Origin: Williamsia maris
GTDB taxonomy: Bacteria > Actinomycetota > Actinomycetes > Mycobacteriales > Mycobacteriaceae
NCBI RefSeq assembly: GCF_024171815.1
Contig: NZ_JAMTCJ010000002.1
Span: 1,341,485-1,405,484 of the forward strand
Length of the DNA: 64,000 nucleotides
Reading direction: 5' to 3'
Part shown: positions 16,579 to 25,713 of the stretch, one piece after another
How positions within the stretch are numbered: position 1 is the stretch's first letter
Layout of the letters: every line of letters starts with the position of its first letter
Position numbers and translations under genes: made by a program
The notes under the pieces: generated by a model
What the model was told of the DNA's origin: nothing
Database searches by the model: none
What the model saw: only the letters and a program-made list of their open reading frames with translations

Positions 16579-18669
16579 TCACAGGGATGGAGCCTGGCTG
16601 ACGGGTACGGATCGATCGGCGAAATGGCACGCGTGCTGGTGGGCGGATCCGGCGGTGACGGGTTGCAGGACGGGCACCTCGCCGATGCACCTCTGCTGGT
16701 CGTCGTCGGGCAGGGTCGGCCGCAGGGGACAGCGGTTGTGGAACGCACATCCACCAGGACGCGCACTGGGGCTGGGCAGTTCACCGGTCAGCACGACGCG
16801 CTCGCGTGATCGCTCCAGCACGGGGTCGGGAACGGGGATGGCTGACAACAACGCCTTCGTGTACGGGTGGGCGGGGTGATCGAAGACGTCTGCGGTGGTG
16901 CCTATCTCGACAAATCGGCCCAGGTACATGACCGCTACCCGGTCGGACAGATGCCGTACGACCGAGAGGTCGTGGGCGACGAACAGGTACGCCACACCGA
17001 CCTCCCGCTTGAGTCGGTCGAGCAGGTTGATGACCGAGGCCTGGATCGAGACGTCGAGGGCCGAGACCGGCTCGTCGAGCACGATGAGCGTCGGGTTGAC
17101 CGCGAGAGCGCGCGCGATCCCGATGCGCTGGCGTTGTCCGCCGGAGAACGCAGCGGGAAACCGTGCCGCGTGCGCTGGGTCGAGTCCCACCAGGCGCATC
17201 AGTTCGGTGACACGTCCGTCGATGTCCCGGGTCGAGTCACGGTAGGCCCGAAGTGGCTCGGCGATGATGTCGTGCACGGTCATCCGCGGGTTCAACGACC
17301 CCATCGGATCCTGGAACACGATCTGCACGGCTTTCCGCGCCGAGCGCAGCGCGCGTCCCTTCAGGGTGGAGAAGTCGGCACCTGCGATCTCGACCTTCCC
17401 GGTGGTCCCGGGTTCGGCGCGCAGGATCTCCAGCAACGTGGTCGTCTTGCCCGATCCCGACTCGCCGACGATGGCCATGGTCTCGCCTTCGCGGACATCG
17501 AAGTCCAGGCCGTCGACGGCGTAGACCGACCCGACCCGACGACGCAGGAGGCCGGTCAGGATCGGGAACTCCTTGGTCAGGCCGCGCACACGTAGGACGA
17601 CCTCGCGGTCGAGTTCAGCAGGTGCGACCGCGATCTCGGCGTCGATCTCCGGCGGGGTGAAGATCGGCCCACCGTCGACGATCCCCACGCCGGTGATCTC
17701 CCCGGATCGGTGACATGCTGACAGGTGGTCGGCATCGATCGTGGTGAGTGCGGGTTCCGAGGCGGTGCACTCCGCGATCGCGGCGGGGCACCGAGGGGCG
17801 AACGGGCATGCGTCGTCGACATCGATGAGCACCGGTGGCTGACCGGGAATCGGCACCAGGGGGCCACCGTGCTCACGATCGATGCGGGGGATGGAGGCGA
17901 GAAGCCCGACCGTGTAGGGCATCCGGGGCGTGGCGTAGAGGTCCTCGGAGCCGGCGCGCTCCACGATGCGGCCCGCGTACATCACCGCCACGTCGTCCGC
18001 GGTGCCGGCCACGAGACCCAGATCGTGGGTGATGAGCAACAGCGCAGCACCGGTTTCGCGCCGGATGGTCGCCAGGAGATCCATCACCTGGGCCTGGATG
18101 GTCACGTCGAGCGCGGTCGTCGGCTCATCGGCGATGATGAGCGCCGGATCATTGGCGATGGCGATGGCGATCACCACCCGCTGACGCATCCCACCCGAGA
18201 GTTCATGTGGGAAGGCACGCATACGCCGTGCCGGATCAGGGATGCCCACCAATTCGAGTAGTTCGGTGGCCCGTTTCTGTGCGCTCGCCCGCGGCGTCGG
18301 GGTATGCGCCCGGAGCGCCTCGACGATCTGATCGCCGACGGTGTAGACCGGCGTCAAGGCGGTGAGCGGATCCTGGAAGATCATCGACATCTCGCTGCCC
18401 CGTATCTCGGACATGCGGCGATCGTCGAGGCCGATGAGCTCGGAGTCCTGAAACCTGATCGACCCCGAGACGTCGGCTGAGTCGGGCAGCAGTCCCATGA
18501 TCGACAACGACGTCACCGATTTGCCGGACCCGGATTCACCGACGATGGCGGTGCACCGGCCCGGCTCGATCGTGAGGTCGACTCCGCGGACGGCGTCGAG
18601 AATCCCGGACTCGGTGGGGAACGACACGCGTAGGTCGGTGATCTGCAGGATCGGGCCGGGCGCGGTCAT
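16579..18669 (-). CDS. Double ATPase of the oligopeptide ABC transporter (DppD-DppF fusion)
   Basis: A 696-residue protein holding two complete ATPase domains. Domain 1 (about 5-330) has Walker A GESGSGKSVTS, signature LSGGMRQR and Walker B LIIADEPTTALD, followed by the oligopeptide-transport C-terminal extension with Cys residues (CPFAPRCPAAIAEC). Domain 2 (about 365-680) has GESGSGKTTT, FSGGQRQR, LIVLDEPVSALD and a second such extension (CAFHNRCPLRP). The Cys-rich ends resemble the Fe-S sites reported for some peptide transporter ATPases. The ATG overlaps the stop of the upstream permease gene (ATGA). It powers import by the permeases encoded next to it. Confidence 0.92.
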   Translation of the reverse strand: MTAPGPILQITDLRVSFPTESGILDAVRGVDLTIEPGRCTAIVGESGSGKSVTSLSIMGLLPDSADVSGSIRFQDSELIGLDDRRMSEIRGSEMSMIFQDPLTALTPVYTVGDQIVEALRAHTPTPRASAQKRATELLELVGIPDPARRMRAFPHELSGGMRQRVVIAIAIANDPALIIADEPTTALDVTIQAQVMDLLATIRRETGAALLLITHDLGLVAGTADDVAVMYAGRIVERAGSEDLYATPRMPYTVGLLASIPRIDREHGGPLVPIPGQPPVLIDVDDACPFAPRCPAAIAECTASEPALTTIDADHLSACHRSGEITGVGIVDGGPIFTPPEIDAEIAVAPAELDREVVLRVRGLTKEFPILTGLLRRRVGSVYAVDGLDFDVREGETMAIVGESGSGKTTTLLEILRAEPGTTGKVEIAGADFSTLKGRALRSARKAVQIVFQDPMGSLNPRMTVHDIIAEPLRAYRDSTRDIDGRVTELMRLVGLDPAHAARFPAAFSGGQRQRIGIARALAVNPTLIVLDEPVSALDVSIQASVINLLDRLKREVGVAYLFVAHDLSVVRHLSDRVAVMYLGRFVEIGTTADVFDHPAHPYTKALLSAIPVPDPVLERSRERVVLTGELPSPSARPGGCAFHNRCPLRPTLPDDDQQRCIGEVPVLQPVTAGSAHQHACHFADRSVPVSQAPSL

Positions 18670-19700
18670 GACGGCGAATCCTTCGTGACGCCGGTGTTTC
18701 TGGCTCGTCGGGCCCGTCGAACGCGTCCGCCTGAGGCCGATCCGGGGTCGAACGCGTCGCGGAGGCCGTCGCCGATCAGGGACAGCGACATCGTCAGCAG
18801 GGTGAGTACGGCGGCCGGGTACCAGAACAGCCATGGCGACGAGGTGATGGTCGACTGTCCGTCCGATATCAGCGAACCCAGGGTCACGTCCGGGATCTTC
18901 ACGCCGAACCCCAGGAAGGACAAGCTCGTCTCGGTGAGCACCACCGTGACGACACCGAGGACGGTGGAGACGATGATGAGCGAGGACATATTCGGGATGA
19001 TGTGGCGAAGCGAGATCCGAAAAGCGCCCAGCCCGAGAAACTTTCCGGCTCGAACGTAGTCCATCTCGCTCACCGACTGTGCGAGTGACCAGGTGACACG
19101 TGCCTGGAACGGCCAGCCGAACACGATGAGCACCACGATCAATGCCTTCCAGTCACCGCCGTATCGGTTCGCGACGAGCGCGACTATCAACAGCGACGGG
19201 ACCACCAGCAGGAAGTGGATCGACTGCAGCGTGATGCGTTCCACCCATCCGCCGACGTACGCGGCCACCGTTCCGATGATGGTGGCGATGATCGTGGTGC
19301 CCAGGGCCACCGAGAACGCGATCACCAACGACCGTTGCAGTCCGTGGACCAGTGACGCATAGAGATCGACGCCCGCATCGTTCGTACCGAGTAGGTGTGG
19401 TCCCCCGGGGGCGACACCCAACGCGGCGAAGTCGGTCGCCCGATAGTCGTAGGACGTGAACAGCGACCCGAGCGCGGCGAACGCGATGAGGAGAAGCAGT
19501 ATCGCGAGTCCGACCAGCGCAGTGCGGTTACGGATGAACCGGCGGGTCATCACGGCACCACGGCCGGAACTCCGTGACGCCCCACCGCCCGGGTGTTCGT
19601 TCGCGAGGGTGGTCGTCTCCGGGCCCGCGGGGTTGGCGACCGGAATGGCGTTGGTCAGCTTGCCGCTGGTAGTGGGCGAGGTGTTGTCGGGAAGTGTCAT
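18666..19700 (-). CDS. Oligopeptide ABC transporter permease (OppC/DppC-like)
   Basis: A 344-residue permease. A polar N-terminus of about 50 residues precedes the TRRFIRNRTALVGLAILLLLIAF helix; LLGTNDAGVDLYASLVHG and the EAA-type loop YVRAGKFLGLGAFRISLRHIIPN mark the OppC family, with about six membrane helices. It pairs with the OppB-like protein to form the channel. The ATG start overlaps the stop of that gene, and its own stop overlaps the ATPase start, so the operon is tightly coupled. Confidence 0.9.
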   Translation of the reverse strand: MTLPDNTSPTTSGKLTNAIPVANPAGPETTTLANEHPGGGASRSSGRGAVMTRRFIRNRTALVGLAILLLLIAFAALGSLFTSYDYRATDFAALGVAPGGPHLLGTNDAGVDLYASLVHGLQRSLVIAFSVALGTTIIATIIGTVAAYVGGWVERITLQSIHFLLVVPSLLIVALVANRYGGDWKALIVVLIVFGWPFQARVTWSLAQSVSEMDYVRAGKFLGLGAFRISLRHIIPNMSSLIIVSTVLGVVTVVLTETSLSFLGFGVKIPDVTLGSLISDGQSTITSSPWLFWYPAAVLTLLTMSLSLIGDGLRDAFDPGSASGGRVRRARRARNTGVTKDSPS

Positions 19701-20683
19701 CAGCTCAGCCGGATCCTGGGATCGAGGTACACGAGGAGGAAGTCGGACAGGATCGCACCGACCGCGGTCAGGGCAGCGCCGAAGGCCGCCGTGGCGACGA
19801 CGCCGTAGACGTCGTTCTTGGTGATCGTGTCGACGAAGTACTTGCCCATGCCGTTCCAGGCGAAGATCGACTCGGTGAGTACGGCGCCCGTGAATGCGGC
19901 GGGGACGGCGAAGGCCACGCTGGTTGCAACCGGGATGAGTGAGGTGCGCAGCGCGTGACGACGAACGGCGACGCCGCGTCGGAGTCCCTTGGCCCGGGCC
20001 AGTCGTACGTAATCGCTGTTGAGCGTGTCGAGCAGCAGACTTCGCTGCAGTATCTGCGTCCCCGCGTACCCGGTGATGATCAGGACAAGGGACGGCAGGA
20101 TCAGGTGCTGCAGTTTGTCCACTGCGACGGGCCAGAATCCCGATATCCCGACACTCGAGGAGCCCGTGACGAAGAAGATTGTCGACCCGGCCGCCTCGTT
20201 GATCGAGATCGCCAGGATGACCAGGGCCAGTGCGACGACCGGTACCGGCACCACCAGTGCGAACGAGGATGTCACCTGGAGGAGCCGGTCGGACAGCCGG
20301 TATTGGCGAACCGCGGCGTAGACGCCGAGGCCGACCCCGATGATGGTCATCAGCAACGTCGCCCCGATGACCAACTGGAAGCTGGTCCAGGCGCGAAAAC
20401 CTATCTGGCCGTTGACTGAATCGCCCACCGGCGACTGGCCCCAGTCCCAGTGCAACACGATCCCGGAGATCCAGTGGTACCAGCGATCGAAGATCGACAC
20501 CTTGTCGTTGAGGTTGTACCGATCGAGCGTGGAGTCGACGACGTTCTCGGGCAGGGGTGGTCGACGGGACAGATAGTTGGCGCGCGGTTCGAGCAGCGCG
20601 CTCGCGAGGAAGAAGACGAGGTTGGTGGCCACGACGATGAGGGCGAGCCACCCGAGCGTCTTTCGCAACAAATAGGCGATCAC
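19700..20683 (-). CDS. Oligopeptide ABC transporter permease (OppB/DppB-like)
   Basis: A 327-residue permease that opens the operon from a GTG start. It has a first helix at residues 8-28, the periplasmic loop RYNLNDKVSIFDRWYHWISGI...WDWGQSP typical of OppB, and the EAA loop DYVRLARAKGLRRGVAVRRHALRTSLIPV. About six membrane segments are predicted. Expected partner is the OppC-like protein encoded next. Confidence 0.9.
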   Translation of the reverse strand: MIAYLLRKTLGWLALIVVATNLVFFLASALLEPRANYLSRRPPLPENVVDSTLDRYNLNDKVSIFDRWYHWISGIVLHWDWGQSPVGDSVNGQIGFRAWTSFQLVIGATLLMTIIGVGLGVYAAVRQYRLSDRLLQVTSSFALVVPVPVVALALVILAISINEAAGSTIFFVTGSSSVGISGFWPVAVDKLQHLILPSLVLIITGYAGTQILQRSLLLDTLNSDYVRLARAKGLRRGVAVRRHALRTSLIPVATSVAFAVPAAFTGAVLTESIFAWNGMGKYFVDTITKNDVYGVVATAAFGAALTAVGAILSDFLLVYLDPRIRLS

Positions 20684-21049
20684 GCTCGCCGAGGTCCCCT
20701 GATCACGTCGTACCCTCCGATGCCTTTCGCGTACTACGGCTAACTATGCACCGTCAGTTGTTTCCGGTTCGTTTCCACGCCGGAAACCCCAGAGGGAATT
20801 ATCGATCATTTACCCGCAGCCTGCGGGCGGTTGGAGCGAAGCTCTCCGAATCACAGTGATCCGTACAAAGTTACAGCGGTCCGCTGGCGGCGACGGGGCC
20901 GACGGCAGGCAGCAGCCAAGGGGGCCTGTCATCACCTGTACGGGCAGCCACTCCCGGCCACCACTGATTCGCGGTTGCATGGGTGGCGACCCGGTCACCG
21001 CCCGAGGGGGCACGCCGGCCGAACGCCCGACCACGACAGGAGGTCAGCA
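20684..21049. other. Intergenic region, 366 bases, divergent promoter zone
   Basis: This gap separates the minus-strand peptide transporter operon from the plus-strand dehydrogenase operon. It should hold both promoters. I see two small palindromes: GAGCGAAGCTC near 20835 and ATCACAGTGAT at 20850-20860, and GGAGG at 21039-21043 as the ribosome binding site of the next gene. No small gene or recognisable riboswitch fold was found. Confidence 0.5.
20850..20860. promoter_or_regulatory. Short palindrome ATCACAGTGAT
   Basis: Perfect 5-base arms around a single A, about 190 bases upstream of the carboxymuconolactone-decarboxylase-like gene. It could be a regulator site; there is no direct support. 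Confidence 0.3.
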
Positions 21050-21370
21050 ATGACAAACACGACACCCGCACAGCAGTTGATCGGCAATTTCTCGCCCAAG
21101 ATGGTGGAGCTCACCGACGGTGTCGTATTCGGCGACATCTGGGAACGACCGGAGCTGAGCAAGCGCGACCGTAGTCTGGTGACAGTGGCCGTGCTCATCG
21201 CCGGTGGGCACACCGAGCAGCTGCCCGGCCACATCCAGCGGGCGCTGGACAACGGGGTCTCGCGCGAAGAAATCGTCGAGACCATCACGCACCTCGCGTT
21301 CTACGCGGGATGGCCGCGCGCGATGTCCGCCATCGCGGTGGCGAAAGACGTTCTAGGAGAACACGCATGA
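21050..21370 (+). CDS. Carboxymuconolactone decarboxylase family protein
   Basis: A 106-residue all-helical protein. RDRSLVTVAVLIAGGHTEQLPGHIQRALDNGVSREEIVETITHLAFYAGWPRA is the core of the CMD / AhpD-like family. It has no CxxC, so it is not an AhpD-type peroxidase reductase; members like this are often labelled 4-carboxymuconolactone decarboxylase without proof. A GGAGG precedes the ATG. It overlaps the following alcohol dehydrogenase gene by four bases, and the pair is a common combination in actinobacteria, perhaps for detoxifying quinones or aldehydes. Confidence 0.88.
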   Translation: MTNTTPAQQLIGNFSPKMVELTDGVVFGDIWERPELSKRDRSLVTVAVLIAGGHTEQLPGHIQRALDNGVSREEIVETITHLAFYAGWPRAMSAIAVAKDVLGEHA

Positions 21371-22401
21371 AGGCAACGCTGATCTACGGCAAGGGCGACA
21401 TCCGGATCGAGGACGTACCCGACCCGGTGCTCAAGGATCCGACCGACGCGGTTGTCCGGGTCGTCCGCTCCTGCATCTGCGGCAGCGACCTGTGGCCGTA
21501 TGGCTCGAAGAAGCCGTCCGACAAGGGCGCTCGGATCGGACACGAGTTCCTCGGCATCATCGAGGACGTGGGCTCCGAGGTGAGCGGCCTCAAGCGTGGT
21601 GACCTCGTCGTCGCCCCGTTCGTCTGGGCCGACAACACCTGCGACTTCTGCGCCGAGGGTCTGCAGACGTCCTGCCGCCACGGTGGCGGCTGGGGCATGG
21701 GCGGTGTCGACGGCGGCCAGGGCGAGGCGGTCCGTGTGCCGCAGGCCCAGGGCACGCTGGTGAAGCTGCCCGTCGCCGAGGACTCCGCACTCCTGCCGTC
21801 GCTGCTCACGCTGTCGGACGTGTTCTCCACCGGTCACCACTGCGCGGTCACCGCCGGCGTGACCGAGGGCAGCACGGTCACCGTGATCGGCGACGGTGCG
21901 GTGGGTCTGTCCGCCGTCCTCGCCGCCAAGCGTCTCGGCGCCGAGCAGGTCATCCTGATGGGCCGGCACACCGCGCGCACCGATCTCGGCCGTGAGTTCG
22001 GGGCCACCGACGTCGTCGCCGAGCGCGGCGACGAGGGCATCGAGAAGGTCCGCGAGCTCACCGGCGGCGACGGCACCCACAAGGTGCTCGAGTGCGTCGG
22101 TCACGAGGCCGCGATGGACATGGCGCTCGGCGCGGTCCGCTCCGGCGGCACCGTGAGCCGCGTCGGCGTCCCGCAGTACGACAAGGTGACCGCGGGCAGC
22201 CAGTTCTTCATGAACAACATCACGCTCACCGGCGGTGTGGCACCTGCTCGTGCGTACATCGAGGAACTGATGCCCGACGTGCTCGACGGAAAGGTCGAGC
22301 CAGGCAAGGTCTTCGACGTGACCATGAGCCTCGACGAGGTCCCGACCGGCTATCAGCAGATGGCCGATCGGGAGGCCCTCAAGGTGCTCGTCGCCCCCTG
22401 A
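21367..22401 (+). CDS. Zinc-dependent alcohol dehydrogenase family protein
   Basis: A 344-residue medium-chain dehydrogenase. Catalytic zinc ligands are in CICGSDLWPY and IGHEFLG; the structural-zinc loop reads NTCDFCAEGLQTSC, which keeps three of the usual four Cys; the Rossmann motif is VIGDGAVGLSAV. It probably uses NADP(H) and oxidises or reduces a small alcohol or aldehyde; the substrate cannot be told. Its ATG overlaps the stop of the CMD-family gene, so it is the second gene of a two-gene operon. Confidence 0.9.
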   Translation: MKATLIYGKGDIRIEDVPDPVLKDPTDAVVRVVRSCICGSDLWPYGSKKPSDKGARIGHEFLGIIEDVGSEVSGLKRGDLVVAPFVWADNTCDFCAEGLQTSCRHGGGWGMGGVDGGQGEAVRVPQAQGTLVKLPVAEDSALLPSLLTLSDVFSTGHHCAVTAGVTEGSTVTVIGDGAVGLSAVLAAKRLGAEQVILMGRHTARTDLGREFGATDVVAERGDEGIEKVRELTGGDGTHKVLECVGHEAAMDMALGAVRSGGTVSRVGVPQYDKVTAGSQFFMNNITLTGGVAPARAYIEELMPDVLDGKVEPGKVFDVTMSLDEVPTGYQQMADREALKVLVAP

Positions 22402-22414
22402 GTCGACGACGAGG

Positions 22415-24028
22415 TCAGCCGGCGATCTTCTTCACCCAGGTGATGAAGTCGGCGGCGTCCTCGTTGGCGCCGTGTCCGGCGTCCCAGTACATGCGGTGAT
22501 CCACTGTCTCCCCGCGCGCCGACACCGCCGCGGCGAGGTTGGCCGACACCGTGAGCGCGGTGTCACTGTCCTTGGTGCCCAGACGGATCCACCAGTGTTC
22601 GGCCCGCTCGGTGTCGCCGCGGCCCAAGTGGTACATCGGATTCATCAGGTTCAGTGCATCGGGGATGTCCTTGTCGAGCCGGCGCGTCGTCAGCCCGGTG
22701 GTGTCCTTGGACATGCTGTAGTCGGTGAAGTGTCGGGCCTTCGTCGTCCCGAGGCCGAACTCGTTGTTCTCGCCGGCCGAGAGGTCGAACGCGTCGAACG
22801 CGGGCGTCGACTTCTTGCGCACCCCGACATGGGTGAGGTAGTCCGCCCACGAGAAGGTCGCCTTCTGGTCGGTGTAGGTGATGAACGGGTTCGCGGCCAG
22901 GTACTTCGCACGATCTGTGGCCGACAGTGCGGCCAGATACCTGCTCGCCGACGGCTGTAGGTAGGTCTCCAGCAGATATCGGTTGTAGTTGTCCGCGGTG
23001 ATCTGACCGAAGTCGTTGCTCCCGTTGAGCTTCAGTCCGGCCTGATAGGTCGCGAACTGTTGCCTGAGCTGGGCCGAGACGGTCTGGTCCACCGGTGCGC
23101 CGGTGGACGACGGGTTCGTGCCCCAGTTCCACTCGTACGCGCCGTCGGCGTGCTCGAGATCGGTGATCGGACACCAGTCCCCGCTGGCGAACACCGCATC
23201 GCTGGCCTTCGCCGCGCCGACCGCCGTCAGGTAGGGGTCGTAGGCAGCGCTGTCGCCCGAGGCACCCAGCAGCGCGGAGAGCGCGCCGCCTGCGCTGGTC
23301 CCGGTCGACACGATGCGGTCGGTGTTGCCGGGGACCCTGCCCTTGTTCGAACGCAGGTATCGGACCGCGGCCTTCAGGTCGACTATCGCGGCGGGTGCGA
23401 CACCGTAGTAGGTGCCCTTCGCGTCGGTGAGGCTCCGACCACGACAGCCCGGATCGACCGCCACATATCCGGCCGCCACAGCGAGTTTCGCCAGGCTGAC
23501 CATCCCTCCGCCCGCGTTGAGCATCGCATTGCCACCGGATCGGACCTCGCCGCCCGCGGCTTGCGGCGGCGCCCCGCCACCGGCCGGTGCGCCGCCCATA
23601 CCGCCCATCTGCATCGAGGCCTCGCCCACCCCGGTCGCGGTGGCGACCGACGCGGGCATGTAGCCGCCGACGGAGTTCGCGAACACGATCGGGGCGTCGG
23701 TCGCGTCCACCGCGGTGCCGTCGATGCTGGTCGGCACGCTGATGGTGAGGCTCTGGTGCTCGGTGTCGGACGGGTTCGTGACGTAGGTGATGGGACCGAA
23801 GAACTTGTAGACGACCTTCTTGTCGCCGGCGTCGGTGGTGATGGTGGTGGTCTTCTCGGTGAACGTCGTCGGGTCGAACACCAGTCCCGTGGTCGGTGTC
23901 GCCGACGACGACGAGGAGCTCGAACTCGTCGAGCCGGACGACGAGGAGCATCCCGCCACCGCCACGGCACCTGCGAGCGCGCCCATTCCGTACAACATCG
24001 TCCTGCGACTGACCTCGACGGTCGCCAT
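22415..24028 (-). CDS. Lipoprotein alpha/beta hydrolase, subtype-B tannase-like
   Basis: A 537-residue secreted esterase. The N-terminus has a twin-arginine-like SRRTMLYGMGALAGAVAVAGC with a lipobox Cys, followed by a poly-Ser linker of about 18 residues. The alpha/beta-hydrolase core shows RYLRSNKGRVPGNTDRI, the nucleophile elbow GTSAGGALSA and a C-terminal YWDAGHGAN carrying the likely His. This set and the length resemble subtype-B bacterial tannases and feruloyl-esterase-like enzymes rather than ordinary lipases. Residues about 145-170 form a Gly/Pro/Met-rich insertion. It is divergent from a TetR-type regulator gene at 24173, which is the obvious candidate to control it. Substrate is a guess: gallate or other aromatic esters. 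Confidence 0.8.
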   Translation of the reverse strand: MATVEVSRRTMLYGMGALAGAVAVAGCSSSSGSTSSSSSSSSATPTTGLVFDPTTFTEKTTTITTDAGDKKVVYKFFGPITYVTNPSDTEHQSLTISVPTSIDGTAVDATDAPIVFANSVGGYMPASVATATGVGEASMQMGGMGGAPAGGGAPPQAAGGEVRSGGNAMLNAGGGMVSLAKLAVAAGYVAVDPGCRGRSLTDAKGTYYGVAPAAIVDLKAAVRYLRSNKGRVPGNTDRIVSTGTSAGGALSALLGASGDSAAYDPYLTAVGAAKASDAVFASGDWCPITDLEHADGAYEWNWGTNPSSTGAPVDQTVSAQLRQQFATYQAGLKLNGSNDFGQITADNYNRYLLETYLQPSASRYLAALSATDRAKYLAANPFITYTDQKATFSWADYLTHVGVRKKSTPAFDAFDLSAGENNEFGLGTTKARHFTDYSMSKDTTGLTTRRLDKDIPDALNLMNPMYHLGRGDTERAEHWWIRLGTKDSDTALTVSANLAAAVSARGETVDHRMYWDAGHGANEDAADFITWVKKIAG

Positions 24029-24172
24029 GGTGTTCCCTACTCTCGTCGCGCGGTGTCCAACCTGTGGTGCTGACGCTAGGAGACAAAGCTGGGAGGTCGC
24101 TGACAGCCGGCTGGGCAGATGGTCCGAACCACCTGGAGGCCTCTGGCAGGGCCGCGACACTAGGCTGGCCGC

Positions 24173-24790
24173 ATGCCCCGTCCAAGTCGTCCACTGCTGT
24201 CGGTGGAGCTGATCGTCGACGCCGCGCTGCGGGCTGTCGACACTGCGGGCGACTTCACGATGCCGGGTATCGCAGCGGCGTTGAACGTGCGTCCGTCGTC
24301 GCTGTACAACCACGTCGGTGGGCGCAGCGAGATCGTGGAACTCCTTCGTGAGCGGGCGATGTCGGCGGTTCGGGTCGCCGCGTCGCAGGCAGCCGACGAG
24401 ACCGACTGGACGACGACGTTGGCTGCGATCGCCCGGTCGTACCGCGATGCCTACGCTGCGCATCCGCGACTGATCCCGCTGTTGACCGCGCACACGGTCC
24501 GCTCCCACGCCGCGGTCGCCATGTACGAATCGTTGGCCCGGACCTTCCGACGCGGCGGCATGTCGGCGCAGCAGACGCTCGACGCCATCACGACCCTGGA
24601 TGCCTACGTGCTGGGATCTGCACTGGATCTCGCTGCGCCGGAGGAGGTCTGGTCGGCCGACGCGACCACCGACCCCGATTTCGCGGAGGTGCTCGCGCAC
24701 GCGAACACGCCGGACCGCGCCGACCGGGCGTTCGACGCCGGCCTCGGGGCCCTCATCGCGGGGTGGTCGGCGTCCGTCGCTCCTCGCTGA
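24173..24790 (+). CDS. TetR/AcrR family transcriptional regulator
   Basis: A 205-residue regulator. Residues about 10-55 are the TetR helix-turn-helix (ELIVDAALRAVDTAGDFTMPGIAAALNVRPSSLYNHVGGRSEIVELL), and the rest is a helical ligand/dimerisation domain of the TetR_C type. It is divergent from the tannase-like gene with a 144-base shared promoter region. Its 3' end overlaps the convergent stress-protein gene by 38 bases. The ligand is unknown. Confidence 0.88.
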   Translation: MPRPSRPLLSVELIVDAALRAVDTAGDFTMPGIAAALNVRPSSLYNHVGGRSEIVELLRERAMSAVRVAASQAADETDWTTTLAAIARSYRDAYAAHPRLIPLLTAHTVRSHAAVAMYESLARTFRRGGMSAQQTLDAITTLDAYVLGSALDLAAPEEVWSADATTDPDFAEVLAHANTPDRADRAFDAGLGALIAGWSASVAPR

Positions 24791-25676
24791 GCCGTCGGGT
24801 GCGGGCTCGGGCGTCCTCCGGCGAGTTGTAGGCATACGGATCGTTCGGCACCACCACCGCGGCGACGTTGAGGACCCGCAGCATCTTGGCGGCCGACGAC
24901 CCGACGAAGGCGCGGCGTGGCACCGCGAGTCGGCTCGAACCCAGCACCACCACATCGCCCGGGCCCCACTCGAGTCGCGCGGCTGCGTCGGTGATCGAAT
25001 CACCCTCGACGAGAACCGAAGTGACCGGGAAATCGACGGGCAGGCATCCCTGGGCGAGCAGTGTCGCGTCGGCCAGTCGCTGATACATCGCGTCGCGGTG
25101 CTCGGCACGCGGAGCGGTACCGTCCTGCACGTCGGCCGGCGGGACGAGCAGCGTCATCACACGCAACGGGGTGTCGGCGACCTGGGCACACAGCGCGGCG
25201 ATCCGAACGAGGTCGTCCTGCGACCGCGGGCCCAGCGCGCACGTGATGGCGCCGAGCCGCGCCACGCCGCGATGTGCGCTGGCCCGTGCGGCCAGGATGA
25301 TCGGGAACGGCGATGCGTGCAGGAGTGCGGATGCGGCACCGCCGGACGCCGGTTCCCCGCCGATCACGACGGCGCTGGCCTCCAGGTGCTGGGCCATGGT
25401 CGCCAAACCGCGGGCCGGTGAATCGTCGTGGCAGAGATGGATCTCGGCGACGATGTCGTCGCCGAGCCGGTCTCGGAGCGCACGCAGCGTGGTCATCGCG
25501 GCCTCGTCACGCGCGGTGTAGGTCGCCTCGACCGCCGAGTCGTGACCGAAGGTGGGAACGGGTGTGACCACCGTGCACAGGTCGAGGTGGAAGCCGGCGC
25601 TGCGCGCGCACCGCTCGGCCAGCGCGAGCGCGTCGTCCCCCGTTGCACCGTCCGCGACGCCGACGATCAGACGCAT
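24753..25676 (-). CDS. Tandem universal stress protein
   Basis: A 307-residue protein with two Usp domains, about residues 1-140 and 145-290. The second domain keeps the nucleotide-binding pattern GxxG(9x)GS (VVLGSSRLAVPRRAFVGSSAAKML); the first has a weaker VVIGGEPASGGAASALLHAS. Two-domain Usp proteins are abundant in mycobacteria, where they respond to hypoxia or nitric oxide through DosR. No clear DosR box was seen here. The ATG at 25676 is preceded by GAGG. It lies next to the amine oxidase gene but 37 bases apart on the same strand, so it might be co-transcribed. Confidence 0.87.
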   Translation of the reverse strand: MRLIVGVADGATGDDALALAERCARSAGFHLDLCTVVTPVPTFGHDSAVEATYTARDEAAMTTLRALRDRLGDDIVAEIHLCHDDSPARGLATMAQHLEASAVVIGGEPASGGAASALLHASPFPIILAARASAHRGVARLGAITCALGPRSQDDLVRIAALCAQVADTPLRVMTLLVPPADVQDGTAPRAEHRDAMYQRLADATLLAQGCLPVDFPVTSVLVEGDSITDAAARLEWGPGDVVVLGSSRLAVPRRAFVGSSAAKMLRVLNVAAVVVPNDPYAYNSPEDARARTRRLSEERRTPTTPR

Positions 25677-25713
25677 GGTCGAGACCTCCTGCGGTCGACG
25701 GCGGGACGGGAGG

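Noticed and set aside
20684..21049. Possible riboswitch in the 366-base gap
   Set aside because: I looked for cobalamin, SAM and TPP box sequences and found no convincing set; only short palindromes remain.
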